From Methanothrix sp. (GTDB taxonomy: Archaea > Halobacteriota > Methanosarcinia > Methanotrichales > Methanotrichaceae): a stretch of 43,712 nt of DNA. The DNA lies in the NCBI GenBank assembly GCA_026394475.1, contig JAPKYD010000084.1, positions 1 to 43,712 on the forward strand. The letters are read 5' to 3'. The position numbers and the translations under genes are program-made. Positions 16,310 through 23,439 of the stretch are shown one piece after another (position 1 is the first letter of the stretch; every line of letters starts with the position of its first letter). The notes under the pieces were generated by a model. That model was given only the letters and a program-made list of their open reading frames with translations, was not told the DNA's origin and did not search any database.

Positions 16310-16361
16310 ATTCTTCCCCTGGGCCGAAATCCTCGGCCCTCAAAGGAGCTGACACGAGAAG

Positions 16362-16445
16362 ATGGCTGAGCCTCCAGCGAAGAGCCCTGGACACAACTTC
16401 GGGCCCGAAAATCTCACGGCCATAAAGCGGCACAAAGGCGCTTGA
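16362..16445 (+). CDS. Possible 27-residue peptide
   Basis: A short open frame from ATG to TGA, reading MAEPPAKSPGHNFGPENL and ending in a basic tail (TAIKRHKGA). AAGGAG lies 14 bases before the ATG. Composition is protein-like, but length and context (a repeat-rich gap) make it uncertain. Confidence 0.25.
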   Translation: MAEPPAKSPGHNFGPENLTAIKRHKGA

Positions 16446-16573
16446 TAGTTATTTTCCCGAAGGGCCGATTTGCAGAGCGCCCTTTCATCCTTCTTATTTT
16501 CGCGATATTACCCAAAACTTTTTTGTTAGATTCAATAAGATATTATAATGTACATGAATACAAGGAGAATAGT

Positions 16574-16990
16574 ATGAGGAAAATATTGCTCATCCTAATC
16601 TTGTTGGCGCTTATAGCTCCATCTCTGGCCCTGACCGACTACCAGAGAGGTGTCTTGGACGGCCTCAATCGCGGATGGTTCATGGCCCAAAGGTATGACC
16701 AGGCTCAGGCGGGAAATCCCACTGCGTATAACCAGGCCGTTTTGGAATATAATACCTGGATTGAAAGCTTATTCGGGAAGAATGAGTCCCTGATGCTCAA
16801 AACCATCCTCCCGTCCCCGCGAGGACAGCCGTACTCCATCAGCAAGACCTTCACACCCATCCACGAGATAGATGCAAGCTGGAATCAAACAAGACAGGCA
16901 CAGCAACCACAACCTGATGCCAACGGGCTCATTAATGGATATCCTACAGAGATATACGACTCATGGGGGCCAGCCCTCAGCTCTTTTTGA
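16574..16990 (+). CDS. Small secreted protein of unknown function
   Basis: 138 residues: signal peptide MRKILLILILLALIAPSLAL, then a polar, Gln/Tyr/Asn-rich mature part without recognisable fold (DYQRGVLDGLNRGWFMAQRY near the start, RQAQQPQPDANGLINGYPTE near the end). Start: ATG at 16574, six bases after AAGGAG; a TATA-like GATATTATAATG lies just upstream (about 16540-16551). The ORF runs open back to 16442, but that part has no translation signal. Lineage-specific by appearance; no family recognised. Confidence 0.65.
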   Translation: MRKILLILILLALIAPSLALTDYQRGVLDGLNRGWFMAQRYDQAQAGNPTAYNQAVLEYNTWIESLFGKNESLMLKTILPSPRGQPYSISKTFTPIHEIDASWNQTRQAQQPQPDANGLINGYPTEIYDSWGPALSSF

Positions 16991-17142
16991 TGCAAGGATG
17001 ATGATACGGAAAGGCTGATGACCAAAGGGGACTGGCCTCGCTTGGAAGAGACGATGCCAAGACCGTCTCAACTCTCTCAAAGGATCAGATTTATATTGCA
17101 ATGCGCCTTTATCATTTGCCAACGAGTGGAGGAGGCGTTGAG

Positions 17143-17760
17143 ATGAGACGGTTGCTTGCGGCGATGCTGGTATTTTCTGTATGCGCTACTGCAAATCTGA
17201 TGACCGCTTCCGCGAAGGATACCCTTGCCCAGAACGTGTCTGAGCACTCCTGGGTCTTCGTCAATGGTTACATGGATGAATCGAGAATCCTGCAGACCCA
17301 ATTGGGCTTCCATGGATCGAAGATAGCCCTGGCCACCAGTGGCAGCGGAATTGCCACCAGAACCATAGACTCTTACGTCTTCACTGATTCGAATGTGGAT
17401 GAGGCAGGGCTTACCATCTCGGCCAACTATGATTACAAGCCCTACACGCCCCCGTTCACGCAAAGCGACCTCAGAAACGCCCTCTGTGCCAAGAATTATG
17501 AAGTGGGCTCTGTCTTCTCAGAATCCTATTCCATTGACAAGGACCTCATCAAGGATACCAAGATCTTCCAGAATAAGACTGCTTCTGTCTATGAAATCAG
17601 CTCCGAGATCCAGGGAACGGCCAGGATCGGCGCGAGGGTACAGAAGAATGCCGACACAGTGCATTCCTATATCATGGGCGGAACGTATGTCGGATATGCG
17701 CAGATAAGATCGGAGATCGTGGTAGGTAATAGCTCAATTTTGACCCTGCCGTGCCCGTAA
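17143..17760 (+). CDS. Secreted protein of unknown function
   Basis: 205 residues. The signal peptide MRRLLAAMLVFSVCATANLM is followed by a beta-rich mature domain with repeated short strands (HSWVFVNGYMDESRIL, KTASVYEISSEIQGTARIGA, HSYIMGGTYVGYAQIRSEIV). Start: the ATG at 17143 follows GGAGGAGG by seven bases; an in-frame ATG at 17101 would precede that site and lacks one. A TATA-like TTTATATT lies at about 17089-17097. No family recognised. Probably a cell-envelope protein of this lineage (inference). Confidence 0.65.
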   Translation: MRRLLAAMLVFSVCATANLMTASAKDTLAQNVSEHSWVFVNGYMDESRILQTQLGFHGSKIALATSGSGIATRTIDSYVFTDSNVDEAGLTISANYDYKPYTPPFTQSDLRNALCAKNYEVGSVFSESYSIDKDLIKDTKIFQNKTASVYEISSEIQGTARIGARVQKNADTVHSYIMGGTYVGYAQIRSEIVVGNSSILTLPCP

Positions 17761-17915
17761 AGGCATGGTAATAGTTATTTTTAGACCATCTGCGTGTCGC
17801 AACGCCGGCCATTTCATTACCCCTTCCTAGCTCGTGCAATCGGGGCAGCGATTCAAGGCATCAGGCGATCTATTGGCGCTTATGCCCACAGGCTTCTTTG
17901 GAGAAGACGAGGATG

Positions 17916-18045
17916 TAGGAGGGAGGCAAAAGTCGCGGGAAATAAGGAGGGGGAAAGAAACTAGATTCGACTTTTGCCGTATTCATATACGACGATTGTC
18001 ATATTTAAAGATTTCGTTTTCTGGCTGAAAAACCTCCGAAAGCTC
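17916..18045 (+). repeat. Hairpin repeat, copy B (perfect 11-bp arms)
   Basis: GGCAAAAGTCG (17925-17935) and CGACTTTTGCC (17968-17978) are perfect inverted repeats around a 32-base purine-rich loop (GGGAAATAAGGAGGGGGAAA). The purine flank GTAGGAGGGA precedes them, as in copies A and C. The similarity with copy A continues into the 3' end of the reverse-strand gene at 17983-18246. For that gene the hairpin lies just past the stop and could act in 3'-end formation. Confidence 0.75.
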
Positions 18046-18246
18046 ACTTTCCCGGAAGAGAAGAAAGGAGACCTCGGCGAGAGGCCGTATCATCAGGATT
18101 TCATCAGATCGAAGGCCCACCGACTCACGCCAGGTGCCACATTGCTGCATCTGCGGGTAGAACATAACCTCAAAACCCTTATCGTCATAGCTTTTCACAA
18201 GCCCCTCGACCTGGTGGCGCTTCTTGAAAGTGTAGAAGTGCACCAT
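17983..18246 (-). CDS. Small protein of unknown function
   Basis: 87 residues, soluble, starting MVHFYTFKKRHQVEGLVKSY and containing CGTWRESVGLRSDEILMIRP; basic at both ends. The ATG at 18246 follows AAGGGGG by one base, an imperfect site. The stop lies just inside the conserved part of hairpin repeat B. Copy A preserves about 50 bases that match the 3' end of this gene, so part of it seems to have been duplicated. It shares direction with the DUF1922-rps8e genes but is separated by 265 bases that hold a thioesterase remnant. No family recognised. Confidence 0.5.
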   Translation of the reverse strand: MVHFYTFKKRHQVEGLVKSYDDKGFEVMFYPQMQQCGTWRESVGLRSDEILMIRPLAEVSFLLFRESELSEVFQPENEIFKYDNRRI

Positions 18247-18337
18247 GCCCCCTTCTTCCCGCCTGGAGTCAGAAGCCCATTGGAGCTATCCATTCTCTGC
18301 CGCGCACTCATAAACATCCGCCCGCCGCTCCTTATAA

Positions 18338-18517
18338 TTCAGGTTCGCCCTTTTCACTGTCCTGGAGGAGGACGAAAGCATCGCCACCATATCCGAGAGC
18401 ACTTCCTACCTGCATGGAGTGAGGAGCGGCAGGGTAACTGCTGTCGGCAAGCCGGTCAAGAAAGGCGGAAACGTGGCCTTCACAGAAGGGTATGTTAAAA
18501 CAACAAGCCGATTATAG
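18338..18517 (+). pseudogene. Fragment of a PaaI-type hotdog thioesterase
   Basis: A start-less frame of 59 codons encodes the C-terminal part of a PaaI-family thioesterase: SIATISESTSYLHGVRSGRV, then TAVGKPVKKGGNVAFTEGYV. This is the typical strand pattern after the catalytic region of hotdog thioesterases. The N-terminal half with the catalytic Asp is missing, since a TAA precedes the frame directly. The 3' end overlaps the last codons of the DUF1922 gene on the other strand. A truncated, dead copy. Confidence 0.6.
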
Positions 18518-18721
18518 CTTTGCAGCCCTAAATCCGGTCATGCCGTGCTCTCCCAGCTGCAGCTTCCTGACCGTCTCTCCGGCGGCAAAGGCATCCTTTG
18601 CCCTGGCCAGTATCCTCGCCTTGCCAAGCTGCGTTCTCTTTCCGCAGGGGCAGGTCCTGGTCTTGGCGTCTTTTGGAGCGTAGAGGTGGCGGCCGCAGCT
18701 GCACCGGAAGACTATGAACAT
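18512..18721 (-). CDS. DUF1922 zinc-ribbon protein
   Basis: 69 residues. Two Cys-x-Cys pairs (FRCSCGRHLYAPKDAKTRTC, then PCGKRTQL) form a rubredoxin-like zinc ribbon, followed by a helical tail (FAAGETVRKLQLGEHGM). This is the DUF1922 pattern of methanogens, for which no biochemical role is known. Start: ATG at 18721. It follows rps8e by 14 bases in the same direction, so the two are probably one operon, which hints at a link to translation (inference). Confidence 0.8.
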   Translation of the reverse strand: MFIVFRCSCGRHLYAPKDAKTRTCPCGKRTQLGKARILARAKDAFAAGETVRKLQLGEHGMTGFRAAKL

Positions 18722-18735
18722 TAAATTAAAAGGGA

Positions 18736-19116
18736 TTACTGGGGCAGCAGGATCGCGTTGATGACGCCATCCTGGCCGGGCCGGCTGGTAATTTTGGCGT
18801 CGCCAAGCTCCGTCTTGATGATTGCGCCCTTGGTGAGGATGCTTCTCCTCATGTAGTGCAGATTGGCCTTGTTGTCCCTCACGGTCTCAATCTTGACAGT
18901 CTTGGATTTGCCCGTCTTGGGATCGGCGACTGTGGCCATATTGCCGCGCAGCATGCGCATCTTCTGGTTTCCGCCTAAAGTGGCGATCTTCTTGGTCCTG
19001 ACGGCAGCAATGATGGTGTCGCTCTGCTCTCTGCCGGTCTCGTGCTTTCGCTTGCCTCTGGCAGGGATCAGTTTCCCGCCCGTGGGCTTCCTTCCGATTT
19101 TGCCTTGCCAACGCAT
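18736..19116 (-). CDS. rps8e: 30S ribosomal protein S8e
   Basis: 126 residues, basic, matching archaeal/eukaryotic S8e throughout: MRWQGKIGRKPTGGKLIPAR, then GNQKMRMLRGNMATVADPKT, RDNKANLHYMRRSILTKGAI and a C-terminal GVINAILLPQ. It is a small-subunit protein with no bacterial counterpart. Start: ATG at 19116, with GAGGA eight bases before it. A TATA-like GTTAAATACC near 19157-19166 lies just before the end of elp3, so S8e-DUF1922 probably has its own promoter. Confidence 0.95.
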   Translation of the reverse strand: MRWQGKIGRKPTGGKLIPARGKRKHETGREQSDTIIAAVRTKKIATLGGNQKMRMLRGNMATVADPKTGKSKTVKIETVRDNKANLHYMRRSILTKGAIIKTELGDAKITSRPGQDGVINAILLPQ

Positions 19117-19176
19117 ATTGTAATTCCTCAGATCGCAAATTCTCTTTGGTGCACGGTATTTAACGGTTGTGGTGCT

Positions 19177-20721
19177 CTATTTCAATATCTTGACCATATA
19201 AGGCGTCTTTAAATCGTAGCCCAGGCGACGGTAGTAGCCCCTCGCCCCGATGCCGCTGGTGATCTCCAGTCTCTCGTAGCCCTTCTCGGCCGCCAGGGCC
19301 TCTGCCGCCTCCACCAGCCTTGCCCCGTAGCCCCGGTGCTGCCAACCATCCTTTCTAGTACCGATGGGAACCAGGGGCCCGTAGACGTGCAGCTCCCGCA
19401 CCCGCGCCCGTGATCCCAGCCGCAGGCGCAAGAATCCAACCAAGGTATCGTCTTCTGCCTCGAAGGACAGGAAGTGCTCCTCCCCTCCGCAGGCCTCGTA
19501 AACCTCGTGCCTCAGAGCTACCTCGGCATCTTTTACGTTCCGGAGTCCCGCCTCACGACAGCGAATGCAGCGGCAGCGGCCCTGGCGGGCTTTAAGGCGC
19601 GCTGCTGCCAGCTGGCGCAGATTGGATTTCCTCACGCCAGCCACGATGAGCTGCGCCGGGATGTCTCGCTGCACACGCTGCAGCCTCACGTAGCCGGGAA
19701 GAAGCTGCTTGACCCGAGAGACCAGCTCCGCTGCCTCTTCATCCTCCAAAGGCTCGTACTCCCCCTTTTGGTAGAGCCGGTACAGCTCCGTGCCCTCCAC
19801 CACCAGAGTGGGATATATCTTAAGGTAATCCGGCCGGAAGCGGCTGTCCAAAAAGAGATCCCGGAAAACCTCCAAATCCGCTTCGGGCGTAGAGCCGGGA
19901 AGCCCTGGCATCATGTGAAAGCCCACCTTCAGCCCCGCCTCCCGCAAGGCGCGATTGGCCCGGGCGGAATCCTCGACAGAGTGACCTCTCTTCATAGTCT
20001 GCAGGAGGTCATCGCGCGTGCTCTGCACGCCCAGCTCCACCTTGGTGGCCCCAAGAAGCAGCATCTCCTCGATCTCTCTGGGACCGCACCAGTCCGGCCG
20101 GGTCTCGAAGGTGGTGCCGATGTTGCGAACCAAAGCCGCCTCATTGGCCTTTGCCACCGCGGAAAAGGGCTGCCACGCTGAGGCTTGGGCCCGCGGATAA
20201 TCGTTCATGGCCTGCAGGCAGCGCTTGACAAACCAGTGCTGGTAGCCCAGCGGCCTCGACGTCATCGTCCCGCCCATGATGATGAGCTCCGCTTTGTCCA
20301 GAGGATGGCCAATCTCGTCGAGCTGGCCCAGCCTGGCCCTCACTTGATCATAGGGATCGTAGCTGTGCTGAGCCGCCCTGAGCGCCGCCGGCTCCCGGCC
20401 AGTGTAGCTCTGCGCAGAGTTGCAGGAGACGCCGCCTGGACAGGGGATACAGGTTCCTTGCGGACAGCGGGCAGGCGAGGTCATGGCCGCGATGACCGCC
20501 ACGCCGGAGAGGGTGCGTGTGGGCTTTCTCACCAGCATCTTGAGGCTCTCGCGTTCCTCAGTCTTTGCCTGGGCAAGGATATCGGCGTTGCCGGGCAGGG
20601 ATGAGAGTCCAAGGCTGGCTGAGACCTTCTTCTTGCGCGCCTCCAGGTCCGCTTCGTCGTTTATCTGGCCGGAGATTATGTCCTCCACAATCCTGCGCAG
20701 CTCGGGCCCTACTCTATCCAA
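19177..20721 (-). CDS. elp3: tRNA uridine-34 carboxymethyl-modifying enzyme Elp3
   Basis: 514 residues. The radical SAM domain has the cluster-binding motif CPQGTCIPC (Cys86, Cys91, Cys94) in a conserved context (KPTRTLSGVAVIAAMTSPAR before it). The C-terminal part, about 390-514, is a GNAT acetyltransferase domain (HRGYGARLVEAAEALAAEKG, then GARGYYRRLGYDLKTPYMVK). Known: archaeal Elp3 alone adds carboxymethyl-type groups to wobble uridines of tRNA using acetyl-CoA and SAM. Start: TTG at 20721, inside the last codons of the nitroreductase gene (13-base overlap), with GAGGT at the right distance; translational coupling is likely. It is unlikely that the start lies further downstream. Confidence 0.95.
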   Translation of the reverse strand: MDRVGPELRRIVEDIISGQINDEADLEARKKKVSASLGLSSLPGNADILAQAKTEERESLKMLVRKPTRTLSGVAVIAAMTSPARCPQGTCIPCPGGVSCNSAQSYTGREPAALRAAQHSYDPYDQVRARLGQLDEIGHPLDKAELIIMGGTMTSRPLGYQHWFVKRCLQAMNDYPRAQASAWQPFSAVAKANEAALVRNIGTTFETRPDWCGPREIEEMLLLGATKVELGVQSTRDDLLQTMKRGHSVEDSARANRALREAGLKVGFHMMPGLPGSTPEADLEVFRDLFLDSRFRPDYLKIYPTLVVEGTELYRLYQKGEYEPLEDEEAAELVSRVKQLLPGYVRLQRVQRDIPAQLIVAGVRKSNLRQLAAARLKARQGRCRCIRCREAGLRNVKDAEVALRHEVYEACGGEEHFLSFEAEDDTLVGFLRLRLGSRARVRELHVYGPLVPIGTRKDGWQHRGYGARLVEAAEALAAEKGYERLEITSGIGARGYYRRLGYDLKTPYMVKILK

Positions 20722-21224
20722 CTCACTACCTCATTCAGGCTGCGGCGCAGCGATGCAGCGGGCACCTCAGCCGGCCAGCCCAGGGATATTATGGCCACAG
20801 GGAGAACATGCTCCGCCAGACCGAGTGCCTCGCGCACGAGGGCGTCATCGAAGGCCCCGTTCCAACAGGCCCCCAGGCCCGCATCATGGGCGGCCAGAAG
20901 AAGGCACATCGCTGCCGCATCGGCATCCTGGATGGCATAGAGGCTTCCCCGGTCTCCGTAGCGAGAGCTGGAGCGGTCCACGTCTGCGCATACTACTATC
21001 AGCAGGGGCGCGCTCTGCACCTGCTCCTGGCCATAGGCGGCCAGGGCCAGGACTTTTCGCATCTGCGACCCCGTTATTATCACGTACCTTCTGGAGCGAA
21101 GGTTGCCTGCGGACGGCGCCGCCTCGGCCGCCTCTAAGAGGGCCCAGACCTGCTCCTTGGCAACGGGTCTGGTCTCATATCTCCGCACCGATCTTCTGCC
21201 CTGCAGAGCATCCTTGAAGTTCAT
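20709..21224 (-). CDS. Nitroreductase-family flavoprotein
   Basis: 171 residues with the family's start (MNFKDALQGRRSVRRYETRP), the FMN-contact segment EAAEAAPSAGNLRSRRYVII, and the C-terminal glycine-containing strand GLGACWNGAFDDALVREALG. Members are FMN-dependent oxidoreductases acting as dimers; the substrate cannot be told. The enzyme is shorter than many but complete. It starts at an ATG 42 bases from the end of the metallophosphoesterase gene on the same strand, and its end overlaps the elp3 start. The three genes may form one operon. Confidence 0.88.
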   Translation of the reverse strand: MNFKDALQGRRSVRRYETRPVAKEQVWALLEAAEAAPSAGNLRSRRYVIITGSQMRKVLALAAYGQEQVQSAPLLIVVCADVDRSSSRYGDRGSLYAIQDADAAAMCLLLAAHDAGLGACWNGAFDDALVREALGLAEHVLPVAIISLGWPAEVPAASLRRSLNEVVSWIE

Positions 21225-21266
21225 CCTTTAGAGATGGCAAGCCAAAGGATTAAGAAATTTCTCCGA

Positions 21267-22223
21267 TCAGAGGAGTTCGCACAGGTAAAGAGGCTCCGTC
21301 CTGCCAAGCTGCCTCAATACCAAACCTTCCTCGTTCAGGATCAAGTAGGTGTCCGGCGTCTCCGGGCAGGAACCTTTTTCCTGCTCGCGGGTGAAGCTGC
21401 CTGCATTCACGGCCAGGGGCCCGCCCCTTCTCTGATAGATCCCGGCCCGGTGCGTGTCTCCGTAAACGAAGCAGTCCACCTTTCCCAGGTTTTGATCGCG
21501 AAGGAACTTCAATATGGATTCATACTGCCTCTTCACCGGCAAAAAACGTTGACCCCTGAAGATTCCGGCCTTGAACCACTGCAGCAGGCCGGAGACTTTC
21601 CAGATGCGGTCCTCGAAATTCACCATCTCCCCGATGCAGGCGGAGCGATAGATGCTCTCGTAGACATAGGTCATCATCATCTCCAGGTCGGCCGGCAGCA
21701 GCTCCTCCCCGGAGAGTCGCCGGAGCTTCTCCACCACCTGCATGGAGAAGGCCTGGATTCCGTCCAGATGATGACCGTGAGTGAAGAGGACGGTCCGATG
21801 GCAACAGCTGGTCTGGTAAGTGGGATAGAGCATCTCGATGTTAAGGCCGTTGATGGTCTGGCTCCAGCGCAAAGACGGAACGTAGACTGGATAAAGATCG
21901 CCTCGCGCCACCCGCTCCATGAACTCGTCCTCCTGATTTTGGACCACCAGGTGGTGATCGTGGTTGCCCACCACATAGCGTATCTTCAGGTCCATATCCG
22001 CTAACCTTTTCAGGAAATAGCGGGCGTCTCTCACCGCCTTCTCCGGCCGCACCCTCCAGAAATCGAAGATATCCCCCAGGAGCACGACCTCATCGCAAGC
22101 GTTTCCCCATTCCGATATCTCTTGCATCAGCTGGTCGACCTTTCCAGGATCGTTCAACGTCGATGAACACAAGCCGAAGTGAGTATCCGAGATAACAACC
22201 GATGCCATACGCTCCTTTCCCAT
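21267..22223 (-). CDS. Calcineurin-like metallophosphoesterase (LpxH-like)
   Basis: 318 residues with all the metal-ligand motifs of the superfamily in order: ISDTHFG (about 12-18), LLGDIFDFW (about 48-56), VVGNHDHH (about 84-91), FTHGHHLDG (about 147-155) and VYGDTHRAG. The spacing resembles LpxH-type UDP-diacylglucosamine hydrolases. Archaea have no lipid A, so the true substrate is unknown, perhaps a lipid or nucleotide precursor. Start: ATG at 22223, near which a transcript from the bidirectional TATA at 22248-22259 would begin. An ATG at 22208 preceded closely by AAAGGAG is an alternative. Head-to-head with hisG. Confidence 0.88.
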   Translation of the reverse strand: MGKERMASVVISDTHFGLCSSTLNDPGKVDQLMQEISEWGNACDEVVLLGDIFDFWRVRPEKAVRDARYFLKRLADMDLKIRYVVGNHDHHLVVQNQEDEFMERVARGDLYPVYVPSLRWSQTINGLNIEMLYPTYQTSCCHRTVLFTHGHHLDGIQAFSMQVVEKLRRLSGEELLPADLEMMMTYVYESIYRSACIGEMVNFEDRIWKVSGLLQWFKAGIFRGQRFLPVKRQYESILKFLRDQNLGKVDCFVYGDTHRAGIYQRRGGPLAVNAGSFTREQEKGSCPETPDTYLILNEEGLVLRQLGRTEPLYLCELL

Positions 22224-22247
22224 GCCCCATTCTTCTATGACTGTTAT

Positions 22248-22259
22248 TATTTATAAATA
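22248..22259. promoter_or_regulatory. Palindromic, bidirectional TATA box
   Basis: TATTTATAAATA is a perfect 12-bp palindrome between the divergent metallophosphoesterase and hisG genes. To the left it lies about 30 bases from the ATG of the former (near-leaderless). To the right it would give hisG a leader of about 75 bases. Confidence 0.55.
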
Positions 22260-22356
22260 TTATGAGCCGCAGTTGAAGAGGAGGAATAGGGCTTGCCCTG
22301 TCTACAGCAAATCAAGCAAAAGGCAAAAATATGTTCTATGGAAGCATGCCCATAGA

Positions 22357-23229
22357 ATGATCGATATCGCCATTCCCAAAGGCAGCCTGCAAAACCAGAC
22401 GCTTCAGCTCTTCGAGCAGGCCGGCCTGGAGGTCAAGAGGACAGAGCGAGAGTACAATGCCCGCATCGATGACCCCCGTATCGGCAAGGTGAAGATCCTC
22501 CGCCCCCAGGAGATACCCACGTATGTGGCCAAGGGCTACTTCGACCTGGGCATCTCCGGCACGGACTGGATAATGGAGTCTGGCGCCGTGGTGGCCAAGG
22601 TCACCGAGCTCCATTACGGCAAACAGGGTCCAGGCAAGGTGAAGCTGGTGGTGGCAGTACCCGAAAACCTGGACATTCACTCCGCCAGCCAGATAAAGCC
22701 GGGAAGCCGCGTGGCCACCGAGTACCCCAACTTGACAAGCTCCTTCTTCCAGCGGCTGGGCATACCGGTGGAGATCCAGTTCTCCTTCGGTGCCACCGAG
22801 GCCAAGGTTCCGGAGCTGACCGATCTGGTCGTGGATCTCACCGAGACCGGATCGACTCTTAGGAGGAACGGCCTGAAGATCATAGACGTCATGCTGGAGT
22901 CCACCTCGGAGCTGATAGCAAACAAGAAGAGCTGGTCCGAGCCGGGCAAGCGCGAGGAGATCGTAGCCATAGAGACGCTTCTCTCCGCCGTGATAAGGGC
23001 GAGAGGCAAGGTTTTGCTGAAGATGAACGTGCCCGAGGATGAGATCAAGGATGTAATTGCCATTCTGCCCAGCATGAAGAACCCCACCATCTCCAAGCTC
23101 TACAACTCCGGCTACTATGCCGTGGAGACTGTCGTGGACAAATCCCAGGTCAACTTGCTCGTTCCCCAGTTGAAAAAGGCAGGAGCCGAAGATATCCTGG
23201 AGCTGGTCATTTCAAAAATCGTTCCCTGA
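22357..23229 (+). CDS. hisG: ATP phosphoribosyltransferase, long form
   Basis: 290 residues, first enzyme of histidine synthesis (ATP + PRPP to phosphoribosyl-ATP). Family N-terminus MIDIAIPKGSLQNQTLQLFE, substrate loop GYFDLGISGTDWIMESGA, PRPP-binding motif VVDLTETGSTLRRNGLKII, and a C-terminal ACT-like regulatory domain (about 215-290) marking the long, histidine-inhibited, HisZ-independent form. Start: ATG at 22357. The frame stays open back to 22222, but residues before MIDIA do not belong to the family. No strong ribosome-binding site; a ten-codon upstream ORF (ATG 22331) ends on this ATG (ATGA overlap), which may or may not matter. Stand-alone, not in a his operon here. Confidence 0.95.
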   Translation: MIDIAIPKGSLQNQTLQLFEQAGLEVKRTEREYNARIDDPRIGKVKILRPQEIPTYVAKGYFDLGISGTDWIMESGAVVAKVTELHYGKQGPGKVKLVVAVPENLDIHSASQIKPGSRVATEYPNLTSSFFQRLGIPVEIQFSFGATEAKVPELTDLVVDLTETGSTLRRNGLKIIDVMLESTSELIANKKSWSEPGKREEIVAIETLLSAVIRARGKVLLKMNVPEDEIKDVIAILPSMKNPTISKLYNSGYYAVETVVDKSQVNLLVPQLKKAGAEDILELVISKIVP

Positions 23230-23235
23230 GATCAA

Positions 23236-23248
23236 TTTTTTCTTTTTT
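23236..23248 (+). terminator. T-rich terminator after hisG
   Basis: T6-C-T6 starts 7 bases after the hisG stop; typical U-rich archaeal terminator. Confidence 0.55.
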
Positions 23249-23288
23249 CTAAATATTTTACCGATCGAAAATCCTTCACAAAAACGAG

Positions 23289-23363
23289 CGGGCGCGGGGG
23301 GATTCGAACCCCCGATCTACAGCTTAGGAGGCTGCCGCCTTATCCTGACTAGGCCACGCGCCC
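23289..23363 (-). tRNA. tRNA-Arg (anticodon CCU)
   Basis: 75 bases with a full cloverleaf on the reverse strand: acceptor GGGCGCG/CGCGCCC, D arm GCCTAGTCAGGATAAGGC, anticodon arm GCAGC-CTCCTAA-GCTGT giving anticodon CCU, T arm GGGGG-TTCGAAT-CCCCC, discriminator G. CCA is not encoded and no intron is present. A TATA-like TTGATATACG (23391-23400) lies about 33 bases upstream. Confidence 0.95.
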
Positions 23364-23439
23364 TTTTGCCTCCTTTCCGTATAACCAGCACGTATATCAA
23401 CCTTTCCGGGTGGCGCTGGTCACGACGCTCTTCTTGGGC

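Noticed and set aside
17003-17035. Possible second box C/D RNA (GATGATGA, ten bases, CTGA)
   Set aside because: No separate C' box and no good D box follow (the next is CTGG), and there is no closing stem. Chance occurrence near a gene end.
23365-23376. TTTTGCCTCCTT resembling part of the hairpin repeat arm and flank
   Set aside because: Only about ten bases match and there is no second arm; it is simply the sequence before the tRNA-Arg gene.
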